Shown here in pieces: positions 1-7,715 of a DNA stretch of 64,000 nt. This DNA comes from Candidatus Hebobacterum abditum (GTDB lineage Bacteria > Armatimonadota > Hebobacteria > Hebobacterales > Hebobacteraceae), in NCBI GenBank assembly GCA_029821875.1, contig JALGXW010000021.1, positions 1 to 64,000 of the forward strand, written 5' to 3'. Under the pieces are notes generated by a model. It was not told the DNA's origin. It did not search any database and saw only the letters and a program-made list of their open reading frames with translations. How positions within the stretch are numbered: the stretch's first letter is position 1; each line of letters begins with the position of its first letter. The position numbers were made by a program, and so were the translations under genes.

Positions 1-4
1 GGCC

Positions 5-24
5 GTGCTGTCCAATAACTCATC
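5..24. repeat. Left terminal inverted repeat of the IS
   Basis: Bases 5-24 match the reverse complement of 1405-1424 at 17 of 20 positions, including the runs GCTGTCCA and AACTCATC. This is the left terminus of the IS. Confidence 0.75.
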
Positions 25-1421
25 GGTGCTGCCCGCAAGGGATGAGCGCCGGTATGATGGTGAGATGGTGGACCGTGGATGGTGGGATTCGATCTCGTCG
101 GCAGAGGTCAGGGTGACGATCAGAGGCTCTGACCGGACGAGCGACAGCGCCGGAGCCGATGCATGCTCCGGCGTTCACAGATGAGCAGCACACCCGGTGC
201 GGGTTACGCGGCCTTGCGGTAGTAGGAGTTGAGCAGCCCGCCCAGGGACTGTTCGCACTCCACCGTGAGATCCTCATCCGGCGTCGCCGCGGCAGTGTTC
301 TGGAGCATCTCCCCCGTGGTCCGGCGCTCCGGTATCAGGTTGTCGATGCCCTGATGCGGGCGATGGCTGTTGAAGAAGTCCTGGTAGATCCGCAACGCCC
401 GTTGCAGACTCCCCAAGCCGGCCAGCACGAGGTGGTCCAGGCATTCCTCCGTTACGCTTCGCACCCAGCGTTCCGCATGGGCGTTGGCATCGGGAGCTCG
501 GAAGGGCGTCTTCACCACCTTCACCTCAGCCCCGGTCAGGACCGCGTCGAAGTCCCACGCCAACAGCTTGTCCCGATCATGCAGTACGAAACGCGGGGTG
601 ATCTCCAGGTCCTCACAGCTCATCAGGAGATTCCGCGCCATCTGCCCCATCCACTGCCCGTGGGGGGAGAAGGTCGCCTCCGCCAGCACGATGCGCCGGG
701 TGCCCAGATGCAGCACAAACAGCACGTAGGCCGTCGTCAGTCCAGCCAGCGTCCATACTTCCTTGGTGAAGATGTCGGCGCACAGCATGATCTCCGCGTG
801 GCGGGAGAGGAACTGCTGCCAGGTCAGGCCGGCCCGCTGCGGGGTTGGCGGCAGGCCATTGCGGCGCAGGATGTCGGCAATGCAGCCTTTGGACAGCACC
901 ACGTCGAGCTTCAGCAACTCTCCGCGCAGGCGCTGATATCCCCACAGATTCTCCCGCGCCAGCCGACAGACCAGAGCCTCGATGTGATCCGGTGTCCGAG
1001 GTCGGCCCGGTCCACGCCCTCGGCGTTCACTGTAATCCCACTTCTTCTGCTCCAGGCGTCGCTGCCAGGCCAGGATCGTCTCCGGCTTCACGATGCTCAC
1101 CACTTCCTTCATCAGTGACCGGCCCATCGCCAGGGCAGCCTCGGCCAATGACCGGCGCTCCTCATCGGTGAAATGAAGACGACCTGACACCTTCTCCTTC
1201 AGAATGCGGTTCTCCAGCCGCAGGTATCCGTTCTGGAGGGTGAGCTCCCGACAGAGCAGCCGGGCCACGGTCGCGATCACGGGCAGTCCCACCCAGTCGA
1301 GTTTCCCTTCGCCACTACTCTCCATCCTCGACACCTCTCAGCACAGGGGTATGCACGAGGAGAGAGAATAGCACGAGAGAGGCTCTACGAGCATCCTGGC
1401 GTCAGATGAGTTTCTGGACAG
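8..1421. mobile_element. Insertion sequence with integrase-core transposase, inserted in a histidine kinase gene
   Basis: The element is bounded by imperfect inverted repeats at 5-24 and 1405-1424 and holds one minus-strand transposase gene. The outer bases read CTGTCCA at the left and TGGACAG at the right. The right end joins directly to the interrupted histidine kinase reading frame, so the boundary near 1421-1425 is well supported. The left flank is only a few bases long, so a target duplication cannot be measured. A solo copy of the right end occurs at 16886-16993. Confidence 0.8.
204..1334 (-). CDS. IS transposase, integrase-core (rve) DDE type
   Basis: A 376-residue DDE recombinase that would cut and join the ends of the surrounding IS. 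An N-terminal helical region (about 20-100) with coiled-coil-like LRLENRILKEK precedes a helix-turn-helix-like segment (about 105-165, WGYQRLRGEL). The integrase core follows. Candidate catalytic residues are D187 (CADIFT), D253 (LHDRD) and E288 (NAHAERW), which gives the DD(35)E spacing of IS3/IS481-type enzymes. The frame is intact and the start is ATG at 1334. The leader between the start and the right terminal repeat is about 70 bp and is conserved in a solo relic at 16.9 kb. The exact IS family is not certain. Confidence 0.88.
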   Translation of the reverse strand: MSRMESSGEGKLDWVGLPVIATVARLLCRELTLQNGYLRLENRILKEKVSGRLHFTDEERRSLAEAALAMGRSLMKEVVSIVKPETILAWQRRLEQKKWDYSERRGRGPGRPRTPDHIEALVCRLARENLWGYQRLRGELLKLDVVLSKGCIADILRRNGLPPTPQRAGLTWQQFLSRHAEIMLCADIFTKEVWTLAGLTTAYVLFVLHLGTRRIVLAEATFSPHGQWMGQMARNLLMSCEDLEITPRFVLHDRDKLLAWDFDAVLTGAEVKVVKTPFRAPDANAHAERWVRSVTEECLDHLVLAGLGSLQRALRIYQDFFNSHRPHQGIDNLIPERRTTGEMLQNTAAATPDEDLTVECEQSLGGLLNSYYRKAA

Positions 1422-1424
1422 CGC
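1405..1424. repeat. Right terminal inverted repeat of the IS
   Basis: This is the partner of the repeat at 5-24. Outside it the minus strand continues in frame into the histidine kinase (codons for A-K-M-V), which fixes the element border. Confidence 0.75.
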
Positions 1425-2266
1425 ACCATCTTAGCAAACGTCAGGCCGAGGCCTGATGAGGTCCGGGCGGCGGAGGCCGCCGGGTCGAGAACCGCGTACT
1501 TGTCGAAGATCCGGGACTGGAGTTCTCTTGGGATGCCAGGACCTGTGTCGACGACGCTCACCACGAGCCGACCTGCCTTACCATCCTCGCGAGCGGATAC
1601 GCTGACCTGCCCTCCCGCCGGTGTGAACTTGAGCGCGTTGCCCACGAGGTTCATCAGGACACGACGGAGTCTCTCTCCATCGCCCTCGATGCGAGGCGAC
1701 TGCTCGGGGAGTTCGATGATCAGCTCTACCTCTTGGTCTTGCGCGATCTGCTCGATGGCGCGTACGCCCGGCCGGATGAACTCCGCTGGCGAGAGCGAGG
1801 TTAGATGAGTCATGGGCTGACCGCTCTCCAGCCGGCTTACGTCCAGCAAGTCGTTCACCATCCCGAGCAGCTTATCTCCACCCTCCCGGGATATGGCGAT
1901 CATCTCCTTCGTCTCGGCGGGGAGCTCGGGATCCTGTTCCGCCGTGAGCAGTCCCGTCAACACCGCGGTTAGCGGCTGGCGAAGATCATGCACCAAGCTG
2001 TTCGTAAGCAGATCCTTGAGACGGTTGAGTTCGGCGAGTTCTCTGTTCTTCCGCAGCACCGCGCGAAGTACCACGACGGCGATCAGCGCCACGGCCACCG
2101 TCTCCGTGGCGAGGGACACAAGGTGGTACGTGAGCATCGGGAGGCGTAGAGCCTCCATGAAGAGCAGATGGTTCAGGGCCTGCCAGACCGCGAAGACGAC
2201 GAAGGCGATGCCCACGATGAGTACAACGGGGTCCGACCAAACGCGGCGAGAGGCCGAGCGTTCCAT
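1422..2266 (-). pseudogene. Sensor histidine kinase, C-terminus truncated by IS
   Basis: Two membrane helices (about residues 13-36 and 46-70) are followed by a HisKA dimerisation domain with the phospho-accepting His in VHDLRQPL. The ATPase domain shows an N box (NLVGNALKFTP), a D box (VVDTGPGIP) and the start of the G2 box (SGLGLTFAKMV). The frame then runs into IS sequence and ends after 12 foreign residues. The last strand and helix of the ATPase domain, usually some 25-40 residues beginning near E-A-H-G-G, are missing. A TATAAT hexamer lies on the minus strand at 2274-2269, and a GGAG lies just before the start. The gene diverges from the copper operon and may have been its sensor, but no response regulator is visible. 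Confidence 0.85.
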
Positions 2267-2454
2267 CGATTATACTCCGTAAGCCAGCTGTATTCGATGG
2301 ATTCTGAGCCCGGAGGTGGGCGCCCTTGTGTCAGACGACAGGGCCCTGTCCGGCGGCGATGACAGGAGGCGCCCCTCGGGACACGTAAGTGTGGGCACGT
2401 TGAGGGGGCAAGCTGACGTGTTCTGAGCAGCAACACACTGGAGGTGAGTAGGCA
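2267..2454. promoter_or_regulatory. Divergent intergenic region between histidine kinase and copper operon
   Basis: The 188-bp gap must hold promoters for both directions. On the minus side there is a TATAAT at 2274-2269, close enough to the ATG that transcripts could have a very short leader. On the plus side a strong ribosome site, GGAGGTGA, sits about 8 bases before the ATG at 2455. I see no clear -35/-10 pair for the oxidase gene and no recognisable metal-regulator operator. Confidence 0.4.
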
Positions 2455-3732
2455 ATGCTCCGAAGTCCGATGTGCTTGGGCGTCGCCGGGGTCCTGTGCT
2501 GTGCCTTGCTGCCGGTGTCCGTGGGCGTAGCGCAGATGACGCACCAGGAGCATGGCGGGCCTGAGATGGCCGTAACGCACACCGGCGAAGAGACGGTGAC
2601 CGAACACGGGGAGATGGGACACGCAGATATGGGGCATGGGGGCATGCCGATGCCCGCCGCGACGGGCTGGCGAGACCCCGAGATCGCGCTGTCAGCCCTT
2701 CCCCCGACGCTGGGGAAGCAGATGGGGCGCGTGGACACGATCGGGGTCCCCCCGCTGGGCTATGAGCTCGACGGCGACACCAAGGTCTTCACCATCATCG
2801 CCCAGCCCGTCGAGCAACACCTCGCCACCGGTGACCCTCCCGACGACAGCATCATCCCGGAGCTCAATCGCTTTGTCGGCGCGGCCCACGCGCACTACTT
2901 CGCCAAGAAGGTGCGGATCTGGGGGTTCAACGGAAGCTCCCCGGGGCCCACCATCGAATGCTACGAGGGCGACCGCATCCGGGTGATCCTCAAGAACGAG
3001 CTCCCTGAGCCGACCTCCATACACTGGCACGGTCTTGAGATTCCCAATGAGCAGGACGGTGCCGCGGGCCATACGCAGCCGGCCGTGATGCCCGGGGAGA
3101 GCTTTGTGTATGAGTTCACGCTCTACCAGACGGGGACGTTCCTCTACCACTCGGGCTTCAACATGATGAAGCAGGACCACATGGGTCTTGCCGGCTTCGT
3201 CGTCGTGCATCCAAAGGAGCACACGCACGCCATCGACAGGGACTTCGCCATCATGCTCCAGGAGTGGGCCTTCCTGCCGGGGAACCCGTATCTCGATCTC
3301 GTGACCATGAACTTCAACTGGTTCACGTTCAACGGGAAGAGCGCCCCCGACATCCCTGTCCTCACAGTCAACCAAGGAGACCGAGTTCGGATCCGGTTCG
3401 GGAACATGAGCATGGACTCCCATCCGATCCACGTCCATGGCTACGCCTGGCAGGTCGTCGGCACCGAGGGAGGGCCGATCCCAGAGGCCGCCCAGTGGCC
3501 CGGGGCGACCATCAACGTCCCGCCGGGCACCACCCGGGACGTGGAGTTCGTGGCCTGGAACCCCGGCCTCTGGCGACTCCACTGCCACAAGCTCCACCAC
3601 ATCATCAACGCTCACGCGGATGTCCCAATGGGGATCATGGGGCACGGGGGGATGTTCACGCTCGTCAATGTGATCCCGGAGGATCCGAACGCGCCGTGGC
3701 GCCATCCCAGGCAGAAGGAGGGGCAGTCATGA
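2455..3732 (+). CDS. Multicopper oxidase, exported, His-rich N-terminus
   Basis: A 425-residue periplasmic oxidase with a signal peptide (about 1-26) and a His/Met-rich linker (29-66, with repeated HGxM-type motifs) that could bind copper. Two cupredoxin domains follow. Copper motifs are HWHG (190-193), YHSG (231-234), HPIHVHG (323-329) and LHCHKLHH (375-382) with a candidate axial Met at 392. The family oxidises Cu(I), Fe(II) or phenolics and reduces oxygen to water. The second motif lacks its usual second His. The gene is the first of an operon: its stop overlaps the next start as ATGA. The presence of TolC and a ferric-reductase-like gene suggests a copper tolerance or metal redox role. 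The true substrate is unknown. Confidence 0.9.
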   Translation: MLRSPMCLGVAGVLCCALLPVSVGVAQMTHQEHGGPEMAVTHTGEETVTEHGEMGHADMGHGGMPMPAATGWRDPEIALSALPPTLGKQMGRVDTIGVPPLGYELDGDTKVFTIIAQPVEQHLATGDPPDDSIIPELNRFVGAAHAHYFAKKVRIWGFNGSSPGPTIECYEGDRIRVILKNELPEPTSIHWHGLEIPNEQDGAAGHTQPAVMPGESFVYEFTLYQTGTFLYHSGFNMMKQDHMGLAGFVVVHPKEHTHAIDRDFAIMLQEWAFLPGNPYLDLVTMNFNWFTFNGKSAPDIPVLTVNQGDRVRIRFGNMSMDSHPIHVHGYAWQVVGTEGGPIPEAAQWPGATINVPPGTTRDVEFVAWNPGLWRLHCHKLHHIINAHADVPMGIMGHGGMFTLVNVIPEDPNAPWRHPRQKEGQS

Positions 3733-5096
3733 AGGTCTGGTCCCATCTCGCACTGGCGCTCGTCGTCTCGACAGCCATCGTGGCAGACACCGCCCTGGCC
3801 AACAAGGCCTGGGAAGAGGTCGTGAGCGAGTCTGAGGCACGCGTGGGCTCGATGCCCGCTCGCGCACTCGACCCCGCAGTCCAGCAGGCCATCATCGGCG
3901 ACCTCCTGGCAGACGGGCTGACACGGGACGAGGCCGTCGAGCTCGCGCTGCGTAACAACAACCGACTCCAGGCCGCTTTCGCAAAGCTGGGAATCGCCGA
4001 TGCAGACCTCGCCCAGGCCGGTCTGCACACGAACCCTACCTTGGACTTCTTGGCCCGCTTCCCGGGCGGCGAGAGCGGGTCGGAGCTGGAGGCGGAGCTC
4101 CTCTTCTCCCTCTCCGACCTATGGCTGCTCGGCCCGCGCCAAGAAGTCGAGCAGGCACGCCTCCAGCAAGTGGCCGCGCATGTCGTTGGCGACGTCCTGA
4201 ATACCGCCGCCGATACACGGATGGCCTATGATCGTTGCCTCGTGCTAGAGTCGCTCGTCGCGCAGACGGCCGAGACCGCCGCCACGGTCGAGAAATGGCG
4301 TGACCAGGTCTACGCGCGCTATGAGCATGGGTACAGCTCTGAGCTCGAGCTCAGCATGGCCGATGCGGAGGTCGTAGAGAGCGAAGTAGACCTCGCGGAG
4401 ATGAAGGCGGAACAGCAGGTCGCGCGGGCGCGGTTGCGCCGGCTCCTCGGGCTGACCGATGAGCACAAGGTGTCCTTGATCGGGTCTCTGACCGACGCGC
4501 CCTCAGCGCCTCCGGACCTGCACGACATGACCCGTCGCGCGCTGGCGGGGCGTCCGGACCTTCAGGCGGCCCGCGCCGGCATATGGGTCGCCGACCGCGC
4601 GCTGTTGCTGGAACGCCACAGCCGATGGGAGCACGTCTCGTTCGGGCCGGCCTATGCTCACGAGCCCGAGGGCAAGGACCTCTGGGGGATCGTCCTCGAG
4701 GTCGATCTCCCTATCTTCGACTCCAACCGGGCCCAGCAGCGACGCGCGGCCGCTGAACTCGAGCAAGCTGAGCGCCAGATAGGAGCGGCAGAAGCCATGG
4801 TTCGGGAGCAGGTCGCCACCGCCTGGGAGGAGTTGGCGTTGGCCCACCGCCGAGAGTCCGCCGTACGGGAGGAACTCCTGCCCGCGCGACAGCGCGCCTT
4901 CGAGCACGCCCAGAAGTACTGGCGGGAGATGCAGCTCAACATGCTCTACCTCCTGGAGGCCCAGCGGGAGCTGTCCGACGCACGAAGGCAGCACCTGGAG
5001 GCCGTCTACGACCTGCGACGAGCCTGGGCGGAGCTGGAGTTCGCGGCTGGCGGGAAGCTGGCAGTGACCCTGCCGCCAGCAGAGGCAGGTGACTGA
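3729..5096 (+). CDS. TolC-family outer membrane efflux protein
   Basis: About 455 residues with a signal peptide (MKVWSHLALALVVSTAIVA region) and two TolC-type repeats rich in Ala, Glu and Leu. Motifs such as LTRDEAVELALRNN, NPTLDFLARFPGG and the second-half LLEAQRELSDARRQ are typical of outer membrane factors (OEP family), which form trimeric alpha-barrel exit ducts. The start at 3729 overlaps the oxidase stop by 4 bases, so translation is probably coupled; a longer upstream frame is excluded by this overlap. No membrane-fusion protein or RND pump is encoded nearby, so the duct may serve a pump encoded elsewhere or have a copper-specific role. Confidence 0.88.
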   Translation: MKVWSHLALALVVSTAIVADTALANKAWEEVVSESEARVGSMPARALDPAVQQAIIGDLLADGLTRDEAVELALRNNNRLQAAFAKLGIADADLAQAGLHTNPTLDFLARFPGGESGSELEAELLFSLSDLWLLGPRQEVEQARLQQVAAHVVGDVLNTAADTRMAYDRCLVLESLVAQTAETAATVEKWRDQVYARYEHGYSSELELSMADAEVVESEVDLAEMKAEQQVARARLRRLLGLTDEHKVSLIGSLTDAPSAPPDLHDMTRRALAGRPDLQAARAGIWVADRALLLERHSRWEHVSFGPAYAHEPEGKDLWGIVLEVDLPIFDSNRAQQRRAAAELEQAERQIGAAEAMVREQVATAWEELALAHRRESAVREELLPARQRAFEHAQKYWREMQLNMLYLLEAQRELSDARRQHLEAVYDLRRAWAELEFAAGGKLAVTLPPAEAGD

Positions 5097-6480
5097 CCTG
5101 TCCGATAGCAGCACAGCTTCGGGGCGCACCTCACAGACTCCCGCCGGCAAACCCGGTCCGCGTCTGCCATTCGGCGGCATTCTGCTTGTGGTCGCGTATG
5201 TTGCACTGCTCTGCTCGCCGCTGGTTGTGGCAGGTCTGATGCGTCCGAGGACACAGCAGAGCTTCTTGTGGGAGCTGGGCAAGAGCTTCGCCCTGGTGGG
5301 TGTGGTGGTCCTGGTGCTGCAGTTCGTGCTCGCGGCAAGGCTGCGCGGCACTACCCGGCACTTCGGGCTCGACGCAGTGCTCAGATTCCATCGCGGCATG
5401 GCCATCCTAGCGGTCGTGCTGATCGCGCTCCACCCGGTCCTGCTCGCCCTCGGCGGCGGGGGGTGGTCACTGCTGACGTCAGTGCGAATGCCGTGGTATA
5501 TCTGGCTGGGCAAGACCGCCCTCTTGCTCCTCGTGATCCAGGCACTTGCCGCGCTGCTCCGTCGCACTGTCCGCCTGAGCTTCGAGACATGGCGCGGGCT
5601 GCATAACCAGGCCTTGGTGATCCTCGCGCTGGTGCTGCTCCACAGCTGGGTCGCGGGAACTGATCTGCGCCATCGGCCAATGCAGGCGCTCTGGCTGGGT
5701 CTCTTCACGGCCGCCGTGAGCATCTATGCCTATCACAAGCTCTGTGTTCCGTGGCAAGGCAGGCGACGCGCCTACCGTGTGTCCGATGTGCAGCGCGAGA
5801 CGCACAACACCTGGAGCTTGACGTTGAAGCCACCCCAAGGGACTCACAGGTTTCCGTTCTTGCCCGGGCAGTTCCACTTCGTCAGCCTCTACCGAGGCGA
5901 CCGGTACGACGGCGAGGAGCACCCGTTCACGATATCGTCTGGTCCGCTGGAGCACAACGTCCTGCGCTCCACGATCAAAGCCAGCGGCGACTTCACCAGC
6001 ACCGTCGGCAACACTAGACCTGGTGACCGGGTTCGGGTCCAGGGGCCCTTCGGTCGGTTCAGTCATCTCCTGCATCCGGAAGAGACTGACCTCGTCTTCA
6101 TCGCAGGCGGCATCGGCATTACCCCGCTCATGAGCATGCTGAGGTACATGCGAGACACCGATGCTGACCTCCGCGTCCTGCTCCTCTACGGCAACCGTAC
6201 CGAGGAGGATATCGTCTTCGGCGAGGAGCTGGAGGCCATGGCTCGGCTGCCTGCTTCGCGGCTGAAGGTCGTTCACGTCCTCTCGAATGCCGCTCTGGGC
6301 TGGGATGGGGAGCGCGGATACATCGACCAGGAGTGCATTCTTCGGCACTGCGGAGAGGAGGTATCCCGGAAGGCCTTCTACATCTGCGGCCCGCCACCGA
6401 TGATGGACCTGGTCAGTCGCGCCTTGCGCAGCCTGGGGGTACCAGCAGACGGCCTGCACTCCGAGCGATTCTCACTGTAG
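5089..6480 (+). CDS. Ferric reductase-like membrane heme/flavin oxidoreductase
   Basis: A 463-residue protein with two parts. The N-terminal half (about 28-215) has six or so membrane helices with paired histidines (FHRGMAILAVVLIALHP and LHNQALVILALVLLHS) as in the ferric reductase transmembrane (heme b) domain. The C-terminal half (about 222-463) is an FAD/NAD(P)-binding ferredoxin-reductase module with HPFTISSGP (flavin), GGIGITPLMSML (NAD(P)H) and YICGPPPMM near the end. It should pass electrons from cytoplasmic NAD(P)H across the membrane. The start is GTG at 5089, overlapping the TolC-like stop by 8 bases. Its electron acceptor is not evident; Cu(II) or Fe(III) outside the membrane is plausible given the neighbours. 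Confidence 0.87.
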   Translation: MTDLSDSSTASGRTSQTPAGKPGPRLPFGGILLVVAYVALLCSPLVVAGLMRPRTQQSFLWELGKSFALVGVVVLVLQFVLAARLRGTTRHFGLDAVLRFHRGMAILAVVLIALHPVLLALGGGGWSLLTSVRMPWYIWLGKTALLLLVIQALAALLRRTVRLSFETWRGLHNQALVILALVLLHSWVAGTDLRHRPMQALWLGLFTAAVSIYAYHKLCVPWQGRRRAYRVSDVQRETHNTWSLTLKPPQGTHRFPFLPGQFHFVSLYRGDRYDGEEHPFTISSGPLEHNVLRSTIKASGDFTSTVGNTRPGDRVRVQGPFGRFSHLLHPEETDLVFIAGGIGITPLMSMLRYMRDTDADLRVLLLYGNRTEEDIVFGEELEAMARLPASRLKVVHVLSNAALGWDGERGYIDQECILRHCGEEVSRKAFYICGPPPMMDLVSRALRSLGVPADGLHSERFSL

Positions 6481-6489
6481 AGCGGACCC

Positions 6490-6591
6490 ATGGACCAGAG
6501 AACTATCTTGCTGAGGATCTCGGTAGCAGCGATCTCCCTCGCCGCGTTTCTGGCGGCTGTGCTGTCTGCTTGGTTTCGAAGCGGCAGGTGA
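6490..6591 (+). CDS. Small single-span membrane peptide, hypothetical
   Basis: A 33-residue frame starts 9 bases after the ferric-reductase-like gene. It has a basic start (MDQRTILLR), one hydrophobic helix of about 20 residues and a basic end (WFRSGR), which fits a small membrane subunit. There is no convincing ribosome site, so it would depend on coupling from the upstream gene. I do not recognise a family. Confidence 0.4.
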   Translation: MDQRTILLRISVAAISLAAFLAAVLSAWFRSGR

Positions 6592-6614
6592 GGCGCGAGG
6601 TTAGAGCCCTGGAC

Positions 6615-6630
6615 GCGGGCTGTAACCCGC
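6615..6630. terminator. Possible convergent terminator hairpin
   Basis: GCGGG at 6615-6619 pairs with CCCGC at 6626-6630 around a 6-base loop, between two convergent genes. No T run follows, so this is weak. Confidence 0.25.
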
Positions 6631-6651
6631 CTCAGCGGCCTGGCGCTGCCG

Positions 6652-7137
6652 TCAGTCAATCACTTGCAGCGTCCCGTGCATGCCGCTATGTCCCGAGCCG
6701 CAGTAGACTGTGCAGTGGATGTGGAATTCACCTGCCTTCTCGGGGGTGAACTCCACCGTTCTCTCTTCCTTGGGCGATAGCTCAATATCGATGTCGAGGT
6801 CCTCGATCCCCAGGCCGTGTGTCACATCCCGGCTCTTCGCGATCAACCTCACCCTCTCTCCCTTCTTCACCACTATAGGGTCCGGCTCGTAGCCGTAACG
6901 GAAAGCCTCGACCTCCACCTCTCGCACGCCGTCAACGACGTCTCCTGACAGCGCGCCCGCGTCTGAAGCCATTGCACCCGCCGCAGCATCACCATGCTCG
7001 TGGGCGTGAATATCGCCCTCCGCATGCTCGTGTGCTACGTCAGCGTCGTGGTGGGAGGTGTCTGTTGCACAACCTGCCAGGCCGATGCTGAAGGCCAGCG
7101 CTCCCGCCGCCATCAGCACTGCGCATCGCGTAAGCAT
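6652..7137 (-). CDS. CuA-type cupredoxin lipoprotein (cytochrome oxidase subunit II-like)
   Basis: A 161-residue lipoprotein: the signal ends at a lipobox LAGC with Cys23. A His/Asp/Glu-rich linker (29-50) may bind metal. The cupredoxin domain (about 72-161) ends in C142-x3-C146-x3-H150-x2-M153, with an upstream His at 107 (DVTHGLG). This is the CuA dinuclear copper motif of cytochrome c oxidase subunit II and nitrous oxide reductase. There are no membrane helices other than the signal and no oxidase subunit I nearby, so it is a free-standing CuA electron carrier or copper-binding protein. It converges on the copper operon, which supports a shared role in envelope copper handling. Confidence 0.85.
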   Translation of the reverse strand: MLTRCAVLMAAGALAFSIGLAGCATDTSHHDADVAHEHAEGDIHAHEHGDAAAGAMASDAGALSGDVVDGVREVEVEAFRYGYEPDPIVVKKGERVRLIAKSRDVTHGLGIEDLDIDIELSPKEERTVEFTPEKAGEFHIHCTVYCGSGHSGMHGTLQVID

Positions 7138-7715
7138 AGCTGTCTCCTAGGTCTCGATCTGGGAGGCATGTGTCCTCCAGTGTTCTTTTCTATCTCTCAG
7201 CTCAGTCGCCCTTGACTGTGAAGCTCGCCAGGAGGATGGCCCTGAGACATACTGCGTACGTCAGGTCCAATTGGCACATCGGCTCTGAAATCATGATTGC
7301 CAGCGCGCCCAGCGACTGATGCTGGCGACCGGGTGCCAAGGAATCCGCGACCACCCGCACTCATCCTCGAACTCTCGGACCTCGTCCACATCTGGAGACG
7401 GTTTGTTCTTGAGTACAGTTTCCTCCACCATCCGCTGGTGAGGAACACTCTCTGTCGACCTCCTCCCCTGCCTCGCGTCTGGCGACATGGCGCCCATAGC
7501 GGCACAGGATGCGTATGTTAAGTGGGCGTGGGACACCGATTTGGGCGCCGAGACCAGTGGCAGCACCTCGTGAGTAGCAGTCCGACGGCCACGAACGCGC
7601 GGAAGACGGGACACGCATGAACGGACGAGTCATCGGAGAGGACCAAATCGGGTCGCGGAGGAGCGGCGGCAGGCGCTCGGCACGATGCGGCGGTCGGTCT
7701 GGATCGGCGAGAGAC
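7138..7715. other. Gene-poor region left of the second IS
   Basis: I see no convincing gene in this 578-bp stretch. Around 7382-7440 there is a diverged match to the repeat family at 19.5-20.8 kb (CCTCGTCC, about 31 bases, then TTTCCTCCACCAT). Near 7637-7655 a GGACC...GGG segment loosely mirrors the sequence right of the transposase gene and might be the left IS end. Confidence 0.4.
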
